DNA of 64,000 bases from Terriglobia bacterium (GCA_020073215.1 JAIQFO010000006.1:1-64000), one strand, 5' to 3'; numbered from the stretch's first letter, positions 16,947 through 26,112 are shown. Made by a program: numbers and translations. Notes: generated from the sequence alone by a model not told the origin.

Positions 16947-17921
16947 GTGAAACCGATTTTGAACCTTCTGCTCTTGACCGCCCTGCTCGTGCTGGGAAAC
17001 TCCCGTCTGCTGGCCGCCGATCGCGGTGTCCTGGTGCGCGAGGCCGTCATCTACCTGTCTCCCGACACCGGTTCCAGCAAGCTTGGCCAGGCCGAACGTG
17101 GACGCGAACTGGTTCTCCTCGACAAAACCCGAAACTGGCTGCACGTGGAAGCTCTGCTCGGCTTCAAGCAAACTCCCGACCCCGCTTTTGTCGAAGACGA
17201 AGACGTCGAGGGCAAGACCGTCAGCGGCTGGGTTCTCGATACCGGCATCGTCTGGGCGTCGACTACGAACGGCGACCGCATCCTGTTCGGCGCCGCCGTG
17301 GATTCCGAGGACGAAGCCAGCCGCCGCCACGGACGCCGCGGCGCAGCCCAGGACGCCTTGCGCCTCTATCGCCGCGTCTTCGATTTGTTTCCCAACGCGG
17401 CCCTGGCCGGCGAAGCCCTTTACCGTGCCGCCGACATCAAGTGGCAGATCGACAAAGCCGATATGCGGTCCCGGCCTTCTGCCCGCGAGAAGGAAAACTA
17501 CCTTCGCTCCGGCATTGACGAGGAGTCCATGAAGCAGGTGATGAAGAAATTCCCCAGCAGCAAGTGGGCCCAACTCGCCGCCTTTCACCTGATCGACAAT
17601 AAACTCTGCGGCGACTGGCAGGGCTCTTCCAAGTGCCCCGACAAGGAAGCCGACATCTACGAAAAATATGTAAAGGAGCACCCCGAATCTCCCGCCGCTC
17701 CCGAAGCGCTGTATAACGCCGCTTCTCGCCGGGCCGCTCTGATCGAGATTTATAAGACGGAAGAACAACCCAAGAAATCCGAGCAGTCGAAAGGCTCGGC
17801 CATGGCGCTCGCCCAACAGCTCATCTCCCAGTATCCGCAAAGCGACTGGTCGTCACGCGGACAAACCCTGCTCTTCCTGGTACAGCAAGGGGTGCCGACC
17901 TACGGGAACGCGATGCAGTAG
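16947..17921 (+). CDS. Exported SH3-like and TPR-like protein
   Basis: A GTG start at 16947 gives a clean signal peptide (KPILNLLLLTALLVLGNSRLLA); the ATG at 16878 adds an unlikely N-terminus, so the GTG is preferred with moderate confidence. The mature protein begins with an SH3b-like domain (GVLVREAVIYLSPDTGSSKLGQAERGRELVLLDKTRNWLHVE...SGWVLDTGIV) and continues with helical, TPR-like repeats (ALRLYRRVFDLFPNAALAGEALYRAADI, YEKYVKEHPESPAAPEALYNAA). SH3b domains often bind cell-wall peptides. It is in the smpB strand and follows it by about 100 bases. Function unknown. Confidence 0.7.
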   Translation: MKPILNLLLLTALLVLGNSRLLAADRGVLVREAVIYLSPDTGSSKLGQAERGRELVLLDKTRNWLHVEALLGFKQTPDPAFVEDEDVEGKTVSGWVLDTGIVWASTTNGDRILFGAAVDSEDEASRRHGRRGAAQDALRLYRRVFDLFPNAALAGEALYRAADIKWQIDKADMRSRPSAREKENYLRSGIDEESMKQVMKKFPSSKWAQLAAFHLIDNKLCGDWQGSSKCPDKEADIYEKYVKEHPESPAAPEALYNAASRRAALIEIYKTEEQPKKSEQSKGSAMALAQQLISQYPQSDWSSRGQTLLFLVQQGVPTYGNAMQ

Positions 17922-17992
17922 GATTGGGGGCACGCCAAAAGGAAGTCCTGTGTTGCTGTGACCGCGGGCGGCTGCCGAGCTTCGCTCGGCTC

Positions 17993-18014
17993 GGACGGGC
18001 GAGGGCGCCCGTCC
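17993..18014. repeat. Palindromic element, GGACGGGCG / CGCCCGTCC
   Basis: A copy of the dispersed palindrome family lies between the convergent SH3/TPR and methyltransferase genes, preceded by a second small hairpin (GCCGAGC-TTC-GCTCGGC). It may help terminate both transcripts. Confidence 0.7.
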
Positions 18015-18030
18015 CCACACAAGCAGTCCG

Positions 18031-18837
18031 TCAGGAATGAACCACAGGCACTTCGCCCAGTTTTCCCTCGCGAAAAGCGCGGACGTAATTCTTGCAGTGC
18101 GTATCGCGCCCGAGCAGCGCTTCGGTGGCGATGATGTTCATCATCAGTTGCTGGTCGCGAGGATCGACAATTGCCGCATCCAGTCCATGCGCCATCAGCA
18201 ACAGCAGGAACGTTTCATTCAGCAGCTTGCGAACCGGCAGGCCAAAGGAAACATTGCTGACGCCGGCGCTGATGTGAACTCCCGGATACCTCGTCACAAT
18301 CTGGGCAACGCTCGCCATCAAGTTCTTGCCATGCGGACCGGTAGCCAGAGGCATCACGCAGGGGTCAACATAAATATCGTCCAGGGCAAAGCCCTCGGCG
18401 GTGAGGCGATCGATCAGACGGCTGGCGGTGGCTACTCGATCCTCTACGCCGTTCGGCATTCCGCCTTCTGACAGGCACAGGGCGATCACTCTGGGACGGT
18501 GTTCCTTGAGCACGGGCAGCATTTTCCAGCGCGCGGGTTCATCGCTGATCGAGTTGACCATCGGCCTCTGCTTGCAGCGAGGGAGCGCTTGCATCAAGGC
18601 TTCCGGGTCGGCGCTGTCCAGGCAGAGCGGAATGTCCACCGCGGCTTGCACCAGGTCCACCAGCCAACTCAGAAGCTCCACTTCCTGTTGAGGAAGTCCG
18701 CCGTTCACATCCAGCATGTGGGCTCCGGCACTGGCTTGCTTGCGCGCCAGGTCCCGGAAGAACTCCTCATCCCGTTTTTCCGCGGCCTCGCCGACTTTCT
18801 TCCGCGTGCAGTTGATGAGTTCTCCAATGATCAGCAT
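18031..18837 (-). CDS. AcsE-like methyltetrahydrofolate:corrinoid methyltransferase
   Basis: The 268-residue protein is a TIM barrel of the pterin-binding (dihydropteroate-synthase-like) family. Key segments are GAHMLDVNGGLP, PLCLDSADPEALMQAL, MVNSISDEPARWKMLPVL, DIYVDPCVMPLATGP and HISAGVSNVSFGLPVRKLLNETFL, the last being typical of methyltetrahydrofolate methyltransferases such as AcsE and MtrH rather than FolP. It would move a methyl group between methyl-THF and a corrinoid protein. Its start overlaps the MetF-MetV gene by seven bases, indicating coupled translation. No corrinoid protein is encoded nearby. Confidence 0.85.
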   Translation of the reverse strand: MLIIGELINCTRKKVGEAAEKRDEEFFRDLARKQASAGAHMLDVNGGLPQQEVELLSWLVDLVQAAVDIPLCLDSADPEALMQALPRCKQRPMVNSISDEPARWKMLPVLKEHRPRVIALCLSEGGMPNGVEDRVATASRLIDRLTAEGFALDDIYVDPCVMPLATGPHGKNLMASVAQIVTRYPGVHISAGVSNVSFGLPVRKLLNETFLLLLMAHGLDAAIVDPRDQQLMMNIIATEALLGRDTHCKNYVRAFREGKLGEVPVVHS

Positions 18838-20462
18838 GGTTTTGTCTCCTTCAAGTGGCCCTCGTCAACGGGACTCCCGAGATCGATTCTTTTACCGAGG
18901 TTATCCAGCCCCGCGAAGCGGTTGGCCAAAGCGTTGGTGCGGTCCAGGCACCAGTCGCGCGGAGGAACTAGTACGTGGGCGAACTTCCGGGGGTCATCGC
19001 CCATCGCCAGCGCGCCGAGATAAATGAGGTTCCAGATGCAGGGCCGCTCGGCGCGAGCTTCGCAGTTGCCGTCCGTTCTTGAACCTCCGCACGGACCGTT
19101 GCGCAATTCCTTGTAGCACCCTTGCATCGAGCATCCGGCATAGTTGAGGTGGTCCTGGATGCAATCTCCACAACTGACGCAGCCCAAAGTCGCCTTCCGG
19201 TAAAGAGTCGCAGGCTCCAGCAGCCCGTACCACAAACCATGCCGCCAGAAACCGTTCTTGCCGGGCTGGCCTCCGGTCCCCTTCAATAATCCCGCAGCGA
19301 ATCTCGCTCCGAAAAAGCGCGCCCCGAAACTGCCTTCTCGAATCAAGTGCCGGTGCACACTCGCTGAGAGGCGCTGCGCCCACGACGGGTGAGGCTTGAC
19401 GCCGCTGACCTGATAATCCGATGCGCAGTCACTGAGGCCGTCGCCGCCCTGGGGCAAAAGGTAAAACTCGTTTGGGATCGGGAAAACCAGTTCATCGATC
19501 CGCCCGCGCCAGTCCTTCCCAATCGCGGCCGCGCCCTCGATGATCGTCATGAAATCTTTGTGCGTGAGGCCGAAGCCACCGATATGGGCGCCGGCAAAAC
19601 CAAGGTCTTTCACTGCGGCCACCATCAGTGCGGCGCGCTCCAGGCGCTGTGGCTTCTTTTCTTGCTCCAGCCGCTGAATGAACTCGTCCGCGATCACGCA
19701 ACCCGCCAACTCGCCAGTCTGCATCAGTCGCGCGATTTTCGCGGTCGGCACATAGACGTTCGCCAGCACAGGGATATGGCCCAGACCCTCCATGCTCATG
19801 TACTGCTTTAACTCGTAAAGCTTGCGCAGGTTATACCCCAGCTGAGTAATGATGTACTGCGCGCCTGCCGCCACTTTTAATTGCAGTTTGTAAAACTGCA
19901 TCCTGAGATCCGGTTCGCGGACCTTGAACGGGTTCACCACCGCGCCGCCAAAGAAATCGAAGGGTGTGGTGCGCGCGGTTTTCGGCCCCAGGTTGTATTC
20001 CAGACCGCCGCGCAGGGCGCGAAGCAGCCAAAGAATGAGGACGGAATCCAGATCGTAAACCGGCTTCGGCTTACCGGCGAATCCCTCTTTCTGCGCATCT
20101 CCGGTCAGGGCCAGGATATTTTCCACGCCGAGGCGCGCCAGCGCGTGAATGCGAGCCTCCAACGAGGCGCGGTTTCCGTCTTTGCCCGTCAGATGCGCGA
20201 TCGGCGTGAGCTTGTGCTCAAGCACATAGGCAACAAAAGCCTCAGGCGGCAGCGCGGGATTGCCTCCAGGAAGATCGGTCAGACTGATAGCCTCGATCCC
20301 ATGCTCCTGCTTGGACGCTTCTTTTACGAAGACTTCAGCCTCCACCGCACTGTGATCGCGGCCCAGTACGAGTTCGGCCGTGCACACGAATTCGCCCTGC
20401 GCAAGCGTCGATCGAAAGCGGTTCGGGACTTCGCAGCACCCGCCTGTGCTCATTGGCATCAC
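18831..20462 (-). CDS. metF: Methylenetetrahydrofolate reductase fused to MetV-like Cys-rich domain
   Basis: The first ~310 residues are a MetF TIM barrel (CTAELVLGRDHS, AISLTDLPGGNPALPPEAFV, LTPIAHLTGKDGNRASLEARI, GVENILALTGD, FGGAVVNPFKV), which reduces methylene-THF to methyl-THF with bound FAD. The rest carries the MetF C-terminal/MetV module: LGCVSCGDCIQDHLNYAGCSMQGCYKELRNGPCGGS and CIWNLIYLGALA, with clustered cysteines that likely bind metal or iron-sulfur. In acetogens MetF and MetV are separate subunits; here they are one chain. It is followed by an overlapping AcsE-like gene. A CRP/FNR-like palindrome lies about 50 bases upstream of the start. Confidence 0.88.
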   Translation of the reverse strand: MMPMSTGGCCEVPNRFRSTLAQGEFVCTAELVLGRDHSAVEAEVFVKEASKQEHGIEAISLTDLPGGNPALPPEAFVAYVLEHKLTPIAHLTGKDGNRASLEARIHALARLGVENILALTGDAQKEGFAGKPKPVYDLDSVLILWLLRALRGGLEYNLGPKTARTTPFDFFGGAVVNPFKVREPDLRMQFYKLQLKVAAGAQYIITQLGYNLRKLYELKQYMSMEGLGHIPVLANVYVPTAKIARLMQTGELAGCVIADEFIQRLEQEKKPQRLERAALMVAAVKDLGFAGAHIGGFGLTHKDFMTIIEGAAAIGKDWRGRIDELVFPIPNEFYLLPQGGDGLSDCASDYQVSGVKPHPSWAQRLSASVHRHLIREGSFGARFFGARFAAGLLKGTGGQPGKNGFWRHGLWYGLLEPATLYRKATLGCVSCGDCIQDHLNYAGCSMQGCYKELRNGPCGGSRTDGNCEARAERPCIWNLIYLGALAMGDDPRKFAHVLVPPRDWCLDRTNALANRFAGLDNLGKRIDLGSPVDEGHLKETKPC

Positions 20463-20508
20463 CGATTAGTGGCGCCTCCATTGGAGCATTCTTACTAACT
20501 CTCGGGCG

Positions 20509-20522
20509 GTGATTTGCATCAC
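20509..20522. promoter_or_regulatory. CRP/FNR-family-like operator between metF and the anion transporter
   Basis: GTGATTTGCATCAC has GTGAT/ATCAC arms and is centred about 54 bases upstream of metF and 79 bases upstream of the divergent transporter. It matches the sites at 1514 and 38715. Position suits control of one or both genes. Confidence 0.55.
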
Positions 20523-20593
20523 GAGGCGGTGTCTAAAATCGAACTAAGTATGACTCTTAGTCTCGCCCGAGTCTCAGGTACACTGCATTCGTC

Positions 20594-21868
20594 ATGAACT
20601 CGCCCGCGCTCCTGCTAGCTGCCGTACCGTTTCTAACTCGCCCTCTTGCCGAGTGGCAGGTCTCTGCCGGCTACGTCGTTTTCGCTGTTAGCTACCTCGT
20701 GTTCGCCTTAGGCAAGCTCCCTGGGATGAAGATCGATCGCCCCGGTATGGCGATCATCGGCGCCGTACTGATGGTTGCTTTCCGCATTGTGCCCGCCGCC
20801 GAAGCGCTGCGCTTCATCGACTTCGGCACGCTGGTGCTTCTGTTTTCGATGATGGTGGTGGTCGGCTGCCTACACCTGACGGGCTTTTTTGACTGGGTAA
20901 CCGAGCAAATCGTAATACGTTTGAAACCGCACCATCTGCTCCCCACCGTCATCTTTATCACCGGCTTGCTCTCGGCCTTTTTCGTCAACGACATCATTTG
21001 CCTGGTCACGGTGCCGTTCGCACTTCTCGCGACTCGCCGCATGGGATTGAAACCGTTGCCCTACCTGCTCGCCGTGGCAACTTCGGCCAACATCGGCAGC
21101 GTCGCCACCATTACCGGAAACCCCCAGAACATGCTGATCGGCTCATTCTCGGGGCTGACGTACCGCCACTTCCTCTTGCACCTGGGACCGGTGGCGCTGA
21201 TCGGCCTGGGGCTGGATTGGCTGATCATCCACCGAATGTGTGGCAACGATTTTGTGCCCGGAGACGCCGAAGCGGTCGCAGTTGCGGCGCCGCATGTCTC
21301 GACTCGCCAGCTGCGCAAGCCCGCCATTGTGATTGCCCTGGTGCTCGCCGGTTTTCTTGCGGGCGTGCCGCCGGCCATGATGGCCGCGATCGGGGCCGCG
21401 CTCATGCTGATCACGCGCACGCGCAATCCGCGGCTGGTCTATGACGAAGTCGATTGGGGGCTGCTGGTGTTCTTCGTCGGTCTATTCCTGATCGTGGGCG
21501 GTGCGGAGAACTCCGGGTTGACCCGCCACCTGTTCGCGATCGCGGAGCGCTCCAATCTTCAGAACGCGGGGATCTTTACCGCGGTGACCGCGGTGTTGTC
21601 GAACCTGGTCAGTAATGTGCCCGCCGTGATGCTGCTCAAAACCCTCGTACCGGGTTTCCGCGATCCGCACACGGGTTGGCTGGTGCTCGCCATGGCCAGC
21701 ACGCTAGCGGGAAACCTGACCATCACAGGTTCAGTCGCGAACCTGATCGTCGTGGAGCGCGCACACGGCGAAGTCCACATCGGTTTTTGGGACTACTCAC
21801 GCGTCGGTATTCCAGTCACGCTGGTAACGCTCGCGGTCGGATGGGCTTGGTTAGTCTGGGTGCGTTGA
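20594..21868 (+). CDS. SLC13/ArsB-NhaD-type ion transporter
   Basis: A 424-residue integral membrane protein with about 11 hydrophobic segments and the CitMHS/ArsB-NhaD fold. Landmarks are LYVVFAVSY-like first helix, RPGMAIIGAVLMVAF, FSMMVVVGCL, two re-entrant loops (AFFVNDIICLVTVPF and LATSANIGSVATITGNPQNMLIG) and the C-terminal repeat (SNLVSNVPAVMLLKTL, GNLTITGSVANLI). The duplicated N-D/N-P hairpins are the ion-binding site in this superfamily. It may carry dicarboxylates, arsenite or Na+/H+; the sequence does not decide. It is divergent from metF. Confidence 0.8.
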   Translation: MNSPALLLAAVPFLTRPLAEWQVSAGYVVFAVSYLVFALGKLPGMKIDRPGMAIIGAVLMVAFRIVPAAEALRFIDFGTLVLLFSMMVVVGCLHLTGFFDWVTEQIVIRLKPHHLLPTVIFITGLLSAFFVNDIICLVTVPFALLATRRMGLKPLPYLLAVATSANIGSVATITGNPQNMLIGSFSGLTYRHFLLHLGPVALIGLGLDWLIIHRMCGNDFVPGDAEAVAVAAPHVSTRQLRKPAIVIALVLAGFLAGVPPAMMAAIGAALMLITRTRNPRLVYDEVDWGLLVFFVGLFLIVGGAENSGLTRHLFAIAERSNLQNAGIFTAVTAVLSNLVSNVPAVMLLKTLVPGFRDPHTGWLVLAMASTLAGNLTITGSVANLIVVERAHGEVHIGFWDYSRVGIPVTLVTLAVGWAWLVWVR

Positions 21869-21983
21869 GCTCGAGTGCCGGGCCGGGTCCACCTTTAGAC
21901 AGGGACTTCCAGCCAGGTGCGAGATGACCTCCCTCCAGGCTGCTACCTGCTATCCTAGAAATCTTCTCCAACTGAAGAACGTC

Positions 21984-23615
21984 ATGAAAATCAAGTCATC
22001 GACTTTACTGCTCGCGCTGCTGTTCGCGGTCCCCGCCGCCGCCCAGAGTCCTGCTCATTTCGACGGCCAGACCTGGTGGAGTCACGTCAAAGTTCTGGCC
22101 GACGACAAACTCGAAGGTCGCGACACCGGAAGCCGTGGCGAGCGCGCCGCACAGGCCTACGCCGTCGCGCAACTCCAGAGCGCGGGCGCGGAACCTGCGG
22201 GCGTCAATGGCAATGGCTTCTACCAGCCCGTCAGGTTCGTCTCCCGCGAAATCGTCGAGAAGGATTGCAGCCTCACCCTTATCCGCAAGAACGGGGATAA
22301 GGACGAACGCGAGCCGCTCACGCTGGGCGAAGATGCCATCATCAGTACGCGCGTCATGCCCGCGCCCGAGGTGGAAGCGCCGCTGGTTTTCGTAGGCTAC
22401 GGCCTCAAAGTCCCCGAGAAGAATTATGACGACTTCGCCGGCGTCGATATTCGAGGCAAGATCGTCGTCATCTTTTCCGGATCGCCCTCCGAGATTCCTG
22501 GTGCGCTGGCTTCGCACTACCAGACCCCGGCCGAGCGATGGAAAGTGCTGCGCGCCGCAGGCGCTCTGGGCATGGTTTTCCTGATCAACCCCGCCTCCAT
22601 GGACATCCCCTGGTCCCGCATCGGGCTCAACCGCGCGCATCCCTCCATGGAACTCGACGATCCCGAGTTCAACGAAACCGAAGGCGCGAAGCTAGCCGCC
22701 TACGTCAACCCCGCCCACGCCGAGAAATTCTTCGCCGGCTCCGGCCACACCTTCGAAGAAATCGCCGCCCTCGGCAAAGATCGCAAGCCGCTGCCCCACT
22801 TTCCGCTAGCTTTTTCGCTGGCCGCGAAAACGAAAGTTGAAGTCACCAAGATAGAGGCGGCCAACCTGGTCGCGAAACTTCCCGGCAGCGATCCCGCTCT
22901 GAAAAACGAATACGTGGTGCTCTCCGCCCACCTCGATCACATCGGCATAGGAGAACCCATTAACGGCGACCGCATTTACAACGGGGCCATGGACAACGGC
23001 TCCGGCAGCGCCCTCGTCCTCGACATGGCTGCCAGCTTCAAGAAGAATCCCGAAAAGCTGCGCCGGTCGATCCTCCTGGTCTTAGTGACTGGCGAAGAAA
23101 AAGGCCTGCTCGGCTCCAAGTACTTTGCCGCTCATCCCACGGTCGCGCCGCAATCCATCGCCGCTGACGTCAACGTCGACATGTTTCTGCCCATCGTGCC
23201 CTTGAAGGTTCTCACCGTGCTCGGCCTTGACGACAGCGATCTTGGCGATCGCGCCCGCGAAATCGCGCAATCGCAGGGAGTGAAGGTTCAGCCCGATCCC
23301 GAGCCGTTGCGCAATCTTTTCATCCGCAGCGATCAGTACAACTTCATCCGCCACGGCGTGCCCTCATTGGTCATGGGCGTTGCTCCCGAGCCCGGCTCGC
23401 CCGAACAACGGAAGCTATTCAAAGACTGGCTGACCCAGCGCTATCACGCGCCTTCAGACGACGTGAACCAACCAGTCAATCTCGCTACCGCTGCGAAATA
23501 CGAAGAGATCGTCAGAGCCTTGCTCCTCAACATCGCCAATGACGGCCATCGCCCCCAGTGGAAACCAGATAGTTTCTTCCGGCGCTATGCGGGATCTGCC
23601 AAGCTTGGACAATGA
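21984..23615 (+). CDS. Secreted M28-family metallopeptidase
   Basis: The start is MKIKSSTLLLALLFAVPAAAQ, a signal peptide; the ORF-track start lies 60 bases upstream. The 543-residue product has a PA-like insertion (PLVFVGYGLKVPEKNYDDFAGVDIRGKIVV) and the M28 zinc-peptidase core: VLSAHLDHIG (His and Asp ligands), AMDNGSGSALVLDMA (bridging Asp), TGEEKGLLGS (general base Glu) and final His in the YHAPSDD segment. It probably releases N-terminal amino acids from peptides in the periplasm. One canonical ligand region reads NVDMFLPI, so the Asp is conserved. It stands between the transporter and uppP. Confidence 0.9.
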   Translation: MKIKSSTLLLALLFAVPAAAQSPAHFDGQTWWSHVKVLADDKLEGRDTGSRGERAAQAYAVAQLQSAGAEPAGVNGNGFYQPVRFVSREIVEKDCSLTLIRKNGDKDEREPLTLGEDAIISTRVMPAPEVEAPLVFVGYGLKVPEKNYDDFAGVDIRGKIVVIFSGSPSEIPGALASHYQTPAERWKVLRAAGALGMVFLINPASMDIPWSRIGLNRAHPSMELDDPEFNETEGAKLAAYVNPAHAEKFFAGSGHTFEEIAALGKDRKPLPHFPLAFSLAAKTKVEVTKIEAANLVAKLPGSDPALKNEYVVLSAHLDHIGIGEPINGDRIYNGAMDNGSGSALVLDMAASFKKNPEKLRRSILLVLVTGEEKGLLGSKYFAAHPTVAPQSIAADVNVDMFLPIVPLKVLTVLGLDDSDLGDRAREIAQSQGVKVQPDPEPLRNLFIRSDQYNFIRHGVPSLVMGVAPEPGSPEQRKLFKDWLTQRYHAPSDDVNQPVNLATAAKYEEIVRALLLNIANDGHRPQWKPDSFFRRYAGSAKLGQ

Positions 23616-23684
23616 ATTCTCGAAGAGACGGGCTCGTCCCGTCTCTACTCAAAACGCAGTTATTCTCTACATTGGAGAAGACAC

Positions 23685-24581
23685 TTGAACGACTATTTTT
23701 TGTCCGTGCTGCTCGGCATCGTCGAAGGCCTCACGGAGTTCCTGCCCGTCAGTTCCACCGCCCATCTCCGCATTTCCGAAGCTTTGCTGCACGTACCGCT
23801 CTCGAGCGGATACTGGAAGATGTATTCGATCGTCATCCAACTGGGCGCAATCCTGACGCTCCCCGTCTATTTCCGCCAGCACATTGCCAAGCTCCTCTCA
23901 ACCTTTCCCGAAGGTGAGAAGAAAGACTGCACCGTCCTCACGCATCCACTCAGCCTGGTCATGATCGCGTTCGTAGTAACGGCCGGCCCGTCTTACCTGC
24001 TGACCAAAGTGATCGGCAAGAATCTTGAGAGCCTCTACGTGATGGGCGTATCGCTGTTGATCGGCGGCATCGTGATGTGGGTCATCGATGCCATGAAAGC
24101 GCCCTGGGAAAAAGCGGGTCAGGGCGCCGCCGGTTCCCCCATTCACACCTGGAACATGGACGACATCCACGGCGGCCAAGCTATCTGGATCGGCGCCTGC
24201 CAGATTCTCTCCGCCGTTTTCCCCGGCACCTCGCGTTCCATGTCCACGATTGCCGCCGGACAACTGTGGGGAATGTCGCGCGCCGCCGCGCTTGAATTTT
24301 CTTTCTTCCTCTCCATGCCCACCATGGCCATGGCCACGCTCTACACGCTCTACAAATCGATTTCCGGCAAAGAAGAAAATCCCATCGGCGTCGCCGAAAT
24401 CACCTCTCATCAATGGGTCATCCTCATCATTGGTTTCGTCGTCTCCTTCATCGTCGCCTACGGATCCGTCGCCTGGTTCATGGCCTGGGTCCGCAAGCGC
24501 GGCTTCGCACCCTTCGCCGTGTATCGCATCGTAATTGGAATCGCCGTGCTGGCTTGGGCCGCTGGAATGCTGGGAAAGTGA
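23685..24581 (+). CDS. uppP: Undecaprenyl-diphosphatase UppP (BacA type)
   Basis: UppP dephosphorylates undecaprenyl diphosphate to recycle the lipid carrier for cell-wall synthesis and can confer bacitracin resistance. The 298-residue membrane protein has both inverted-repeat signatures: GIVEGLTEFLPVSSTAHL near the N terminus and FPGTSRSMSTIAAGQLWGMSR in the middle. The start is a TTG 11 bases behind GGAGAAG. It has about eight hydrophobic helices. The C-terminal WFMAWVRKRGFAPFAVYRI segment is also conserved. Confidence 0.96.
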   Translation: MNDYFLSVLLGIVEGLTEFLPVSSTAHLRISEALLHVPLSSGYWKMYSIVIQLGAILTLPVYFRQHIAKLLSTFPEGEKKDCTVLTHPLSLVMIAFVVTAGPSYLLTKVIGKNLESLYVMGVSLLIGGIVMWVIDAMKAPWEKAGQGAAGSPIHTWNMDDIHGGQAIWIGACQILSAVFPGTSRSMSTIAAGQLWGMSRAAALEFSFFLSMPTMAMATLYTLYKSISGKEENPIGVAEITSHQWVILIIGFVVSFIVAYGSVAWFMAWVRKRGFAPFAVYRIVIGIAVLAWAAGMLGK

Positions 24582-24625
24582 CTCTTGAAACCCATGGCGG
24601 AAGTGGGATTCGTATCGTTGAAGAT

Positions 24626-24650
24626 GTGTCCGCGCTTCAGTGCCCGAGGT
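24626..24650 (-). repeat. Dispersed 25-base repeat (copy 1)
   Basis: This sequence, read on the minus strand (CCTCGGGCACTGAAGCGCGG...), matches 31055-31079 with one mismatch over 25 bases in opposite orientation. Both copies are intergenic. Confidence 0.6.
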
Positions 24651-24834
24651 AAGCTGTTTGCCCCCCGGGCCACCTTCGAACTCTCCGTTACCCTAACTGC
24701 CGTTCCACTGCCGTCCACCACACGCTAAAGTGTCGCGACCGTTGCGCCGATAAAAAACAAGGGTAGCGGTCAGACGCCAGACGCCGTCTCATCCCGCAAG
24801 CCTGCTCACCTGGTCTGTGCCAGGGCACTGGAAT

Positions 24835-25212
24835 ATGGAGCAAACTCGGGCCATGCCAGAACTGGAAATACTTGGAATACCGTTCGCTAAGAATTCATAT
24901 CCAATGTGGATTTACGATCGGGAAACGCTAGCCTTCCTTGACGTGAACGACGCTGCCGTTCAAGCGTATGGTTTTTCCCGACAAGAATTCCTGACGCTCA
25001 CGCTTTGCGACATACGTCCGCCTGAAGATATACCGGAACTGCTCCGACAAACAGAACATCCGCGACCGCAAGGGCAGAGCACAGCCGAGAAGTGGCGGCA
25101 CGCCGGCAAAGATGGATGGGCTTTCCCGGTGACCATCACCAGTTGGGAACTGACTTTTCTCGGGCGCCCCGCTGAACTCGTCCTTGCCAGAAGGGAGAAC
25201 CCTGACCTATAA
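24835..25212 (+). CDS. Stand-alone PAS-domain protein
   Basis: A 125-residue protein starting at MEQTRAMPELEILG is almost entirely one PAS fold: PMWIYDRETLAFLDVNDAAVQAYGFSRQEFL, PPEDIPELL, then the PAC-like segment KDGWAFPVTITSWELTFLGRPAELVLA. There is no output domain. It could sense a small ligand and act through another protein. The ORF-track start is a GTG 18 bases upstream. Confidence 0.75.
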   Translation: MEQTRAMPELEILGIPFAKNSYPMWIYDRETLAFLDVNDAAVQAYGFSRQEFLTLTLCDIRPPEDIPELLRQTEHPRPQGQSTAEKWRHAGKDGWAFPVTITSWELTFLGRPAELVLARRENPDL

Positions 25213-25290
25213 CCAAAGACTGAAATCGCCGATAACTCCTGATCTTCGGAAGGCAATGCCAAGGGCACAGTGATTGGTCGAGGTTGGGTC

Positions 25291-25830
25291 ATGCAAGGCG
25301 GGCAGTGGAAAACGAATATCAAGGATGCGGTAAGCAACGAGGACTGGAGCGGCCTGGTTCAACTTGCAAGGCAAGAACCTGCCAAGACCCTTCGTTATCT
25401 TACCGGCCGCCTTAGTTCTGCCGATGCGCGGTTGAAATGGAAGGCGGTCCGGGCCCTGTCCGCCGTCGCTGCTGACCGCGAAGGGATGAGCGAGCATCGC
25501 ATCCGCAGGCTACTGCAACGCTTCCTGTGGCTGCTCACCGACGAATCGGGCAACGTGCCCTTCGGCATCCCCGAAGCGTTCGGCGAAGTCCTGGTGGCCC
25601 GGCCCGAATTCCAGGCAGAATTCTTACCCTTGCTTTGCTCGCTGGCCTACGACCCGGAGCGGATTCAAACCGGAGCCATTGAGCAAGGTGTTTTCTGGGC
25701 CCTGGGACGAGTCGGACACCCCGCCGCGGCTTGCTCGCCAGAAGCCGTCGAGGTTGTGGTCCGAGCCGCTCAAGAGCATCCGGAACCCGAAACCCGAAGC
25801 ATCGCCACCTGGGCGCGGAGCCGCTTCTAA
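25291..25830 (+). CDS. HEAT-repeat-like helical protein (resembles DVU0298 family)
   Basis: About 180 residues of helical repeats: KTLRYLTGRLSSADARLKWKAVRALSAVA, GNVPFGIPEAFGEVLVARPEF, AIEQGVFWALGRVGHPAAA. The spacing of small and hydrophobic residues is HEAT-like and the layout recalls the DVU0298 family; this assignment is from memory and tentative. Start is uncertain: GTG at 25270 or the ATG at 25291. It follows the PAS protein on the same strand by about 80 bases. Function unknown. Confidence 0.5.
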   Translation: MQGGQWKTNIKDAVSNEDWSGLVQLARQEPAKTLRYLTGRLSSADARLKWKAVRALSAVAADREGMSEHRIRRLLQRFLWLLTDESGNVPFGIPEAFGEVLVARPEFQAEFLPLLCSLAYDPERIQTGAIEQGVFWALGRVGHPAAACSPEAVEVVVRAAQEHPEPETRSIATWARSRF

Positions 25831-25965
25831 CCGATACAACGCTTCGTGGCTATCCAATCGCAGAATAACTGTTGAGAAATCGTGATCACTCTCATTGACG
25901 TGGTTTGAGCGCGAACGCCTGATAACAGAAGTTAGCCGAACCATTCCAGCGGGATGCGAAAGAAA

Positions 25966-25997
25966 AGCCGCCCAAACAGCGGGCGGCTGCTTTTGCT
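25966..25997 (+). terminator. Intrinsic terminator-like hairpin
   Basis: AGCCGCCC / GGGCGGCT arms around a 7-base loop (AAACAGC) are preceded by AAAA and followed by GCTTTTGCT. This is about 135 bases downstream of the HEAT-like gene and fits a rho-independent terminator for it. Confidence 0.6.
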
Positions 25998-26112
25998 GTC
26001 AGCGTGCAGAGCAACATTGATGCTTATTGGTTAACCATCACATTGTCATAGAACGCCTCGACTTGTGCGATGTCTGAGCACTAGTGCAAAGCGCACGTAA
26101 CTGTTGCTATAT

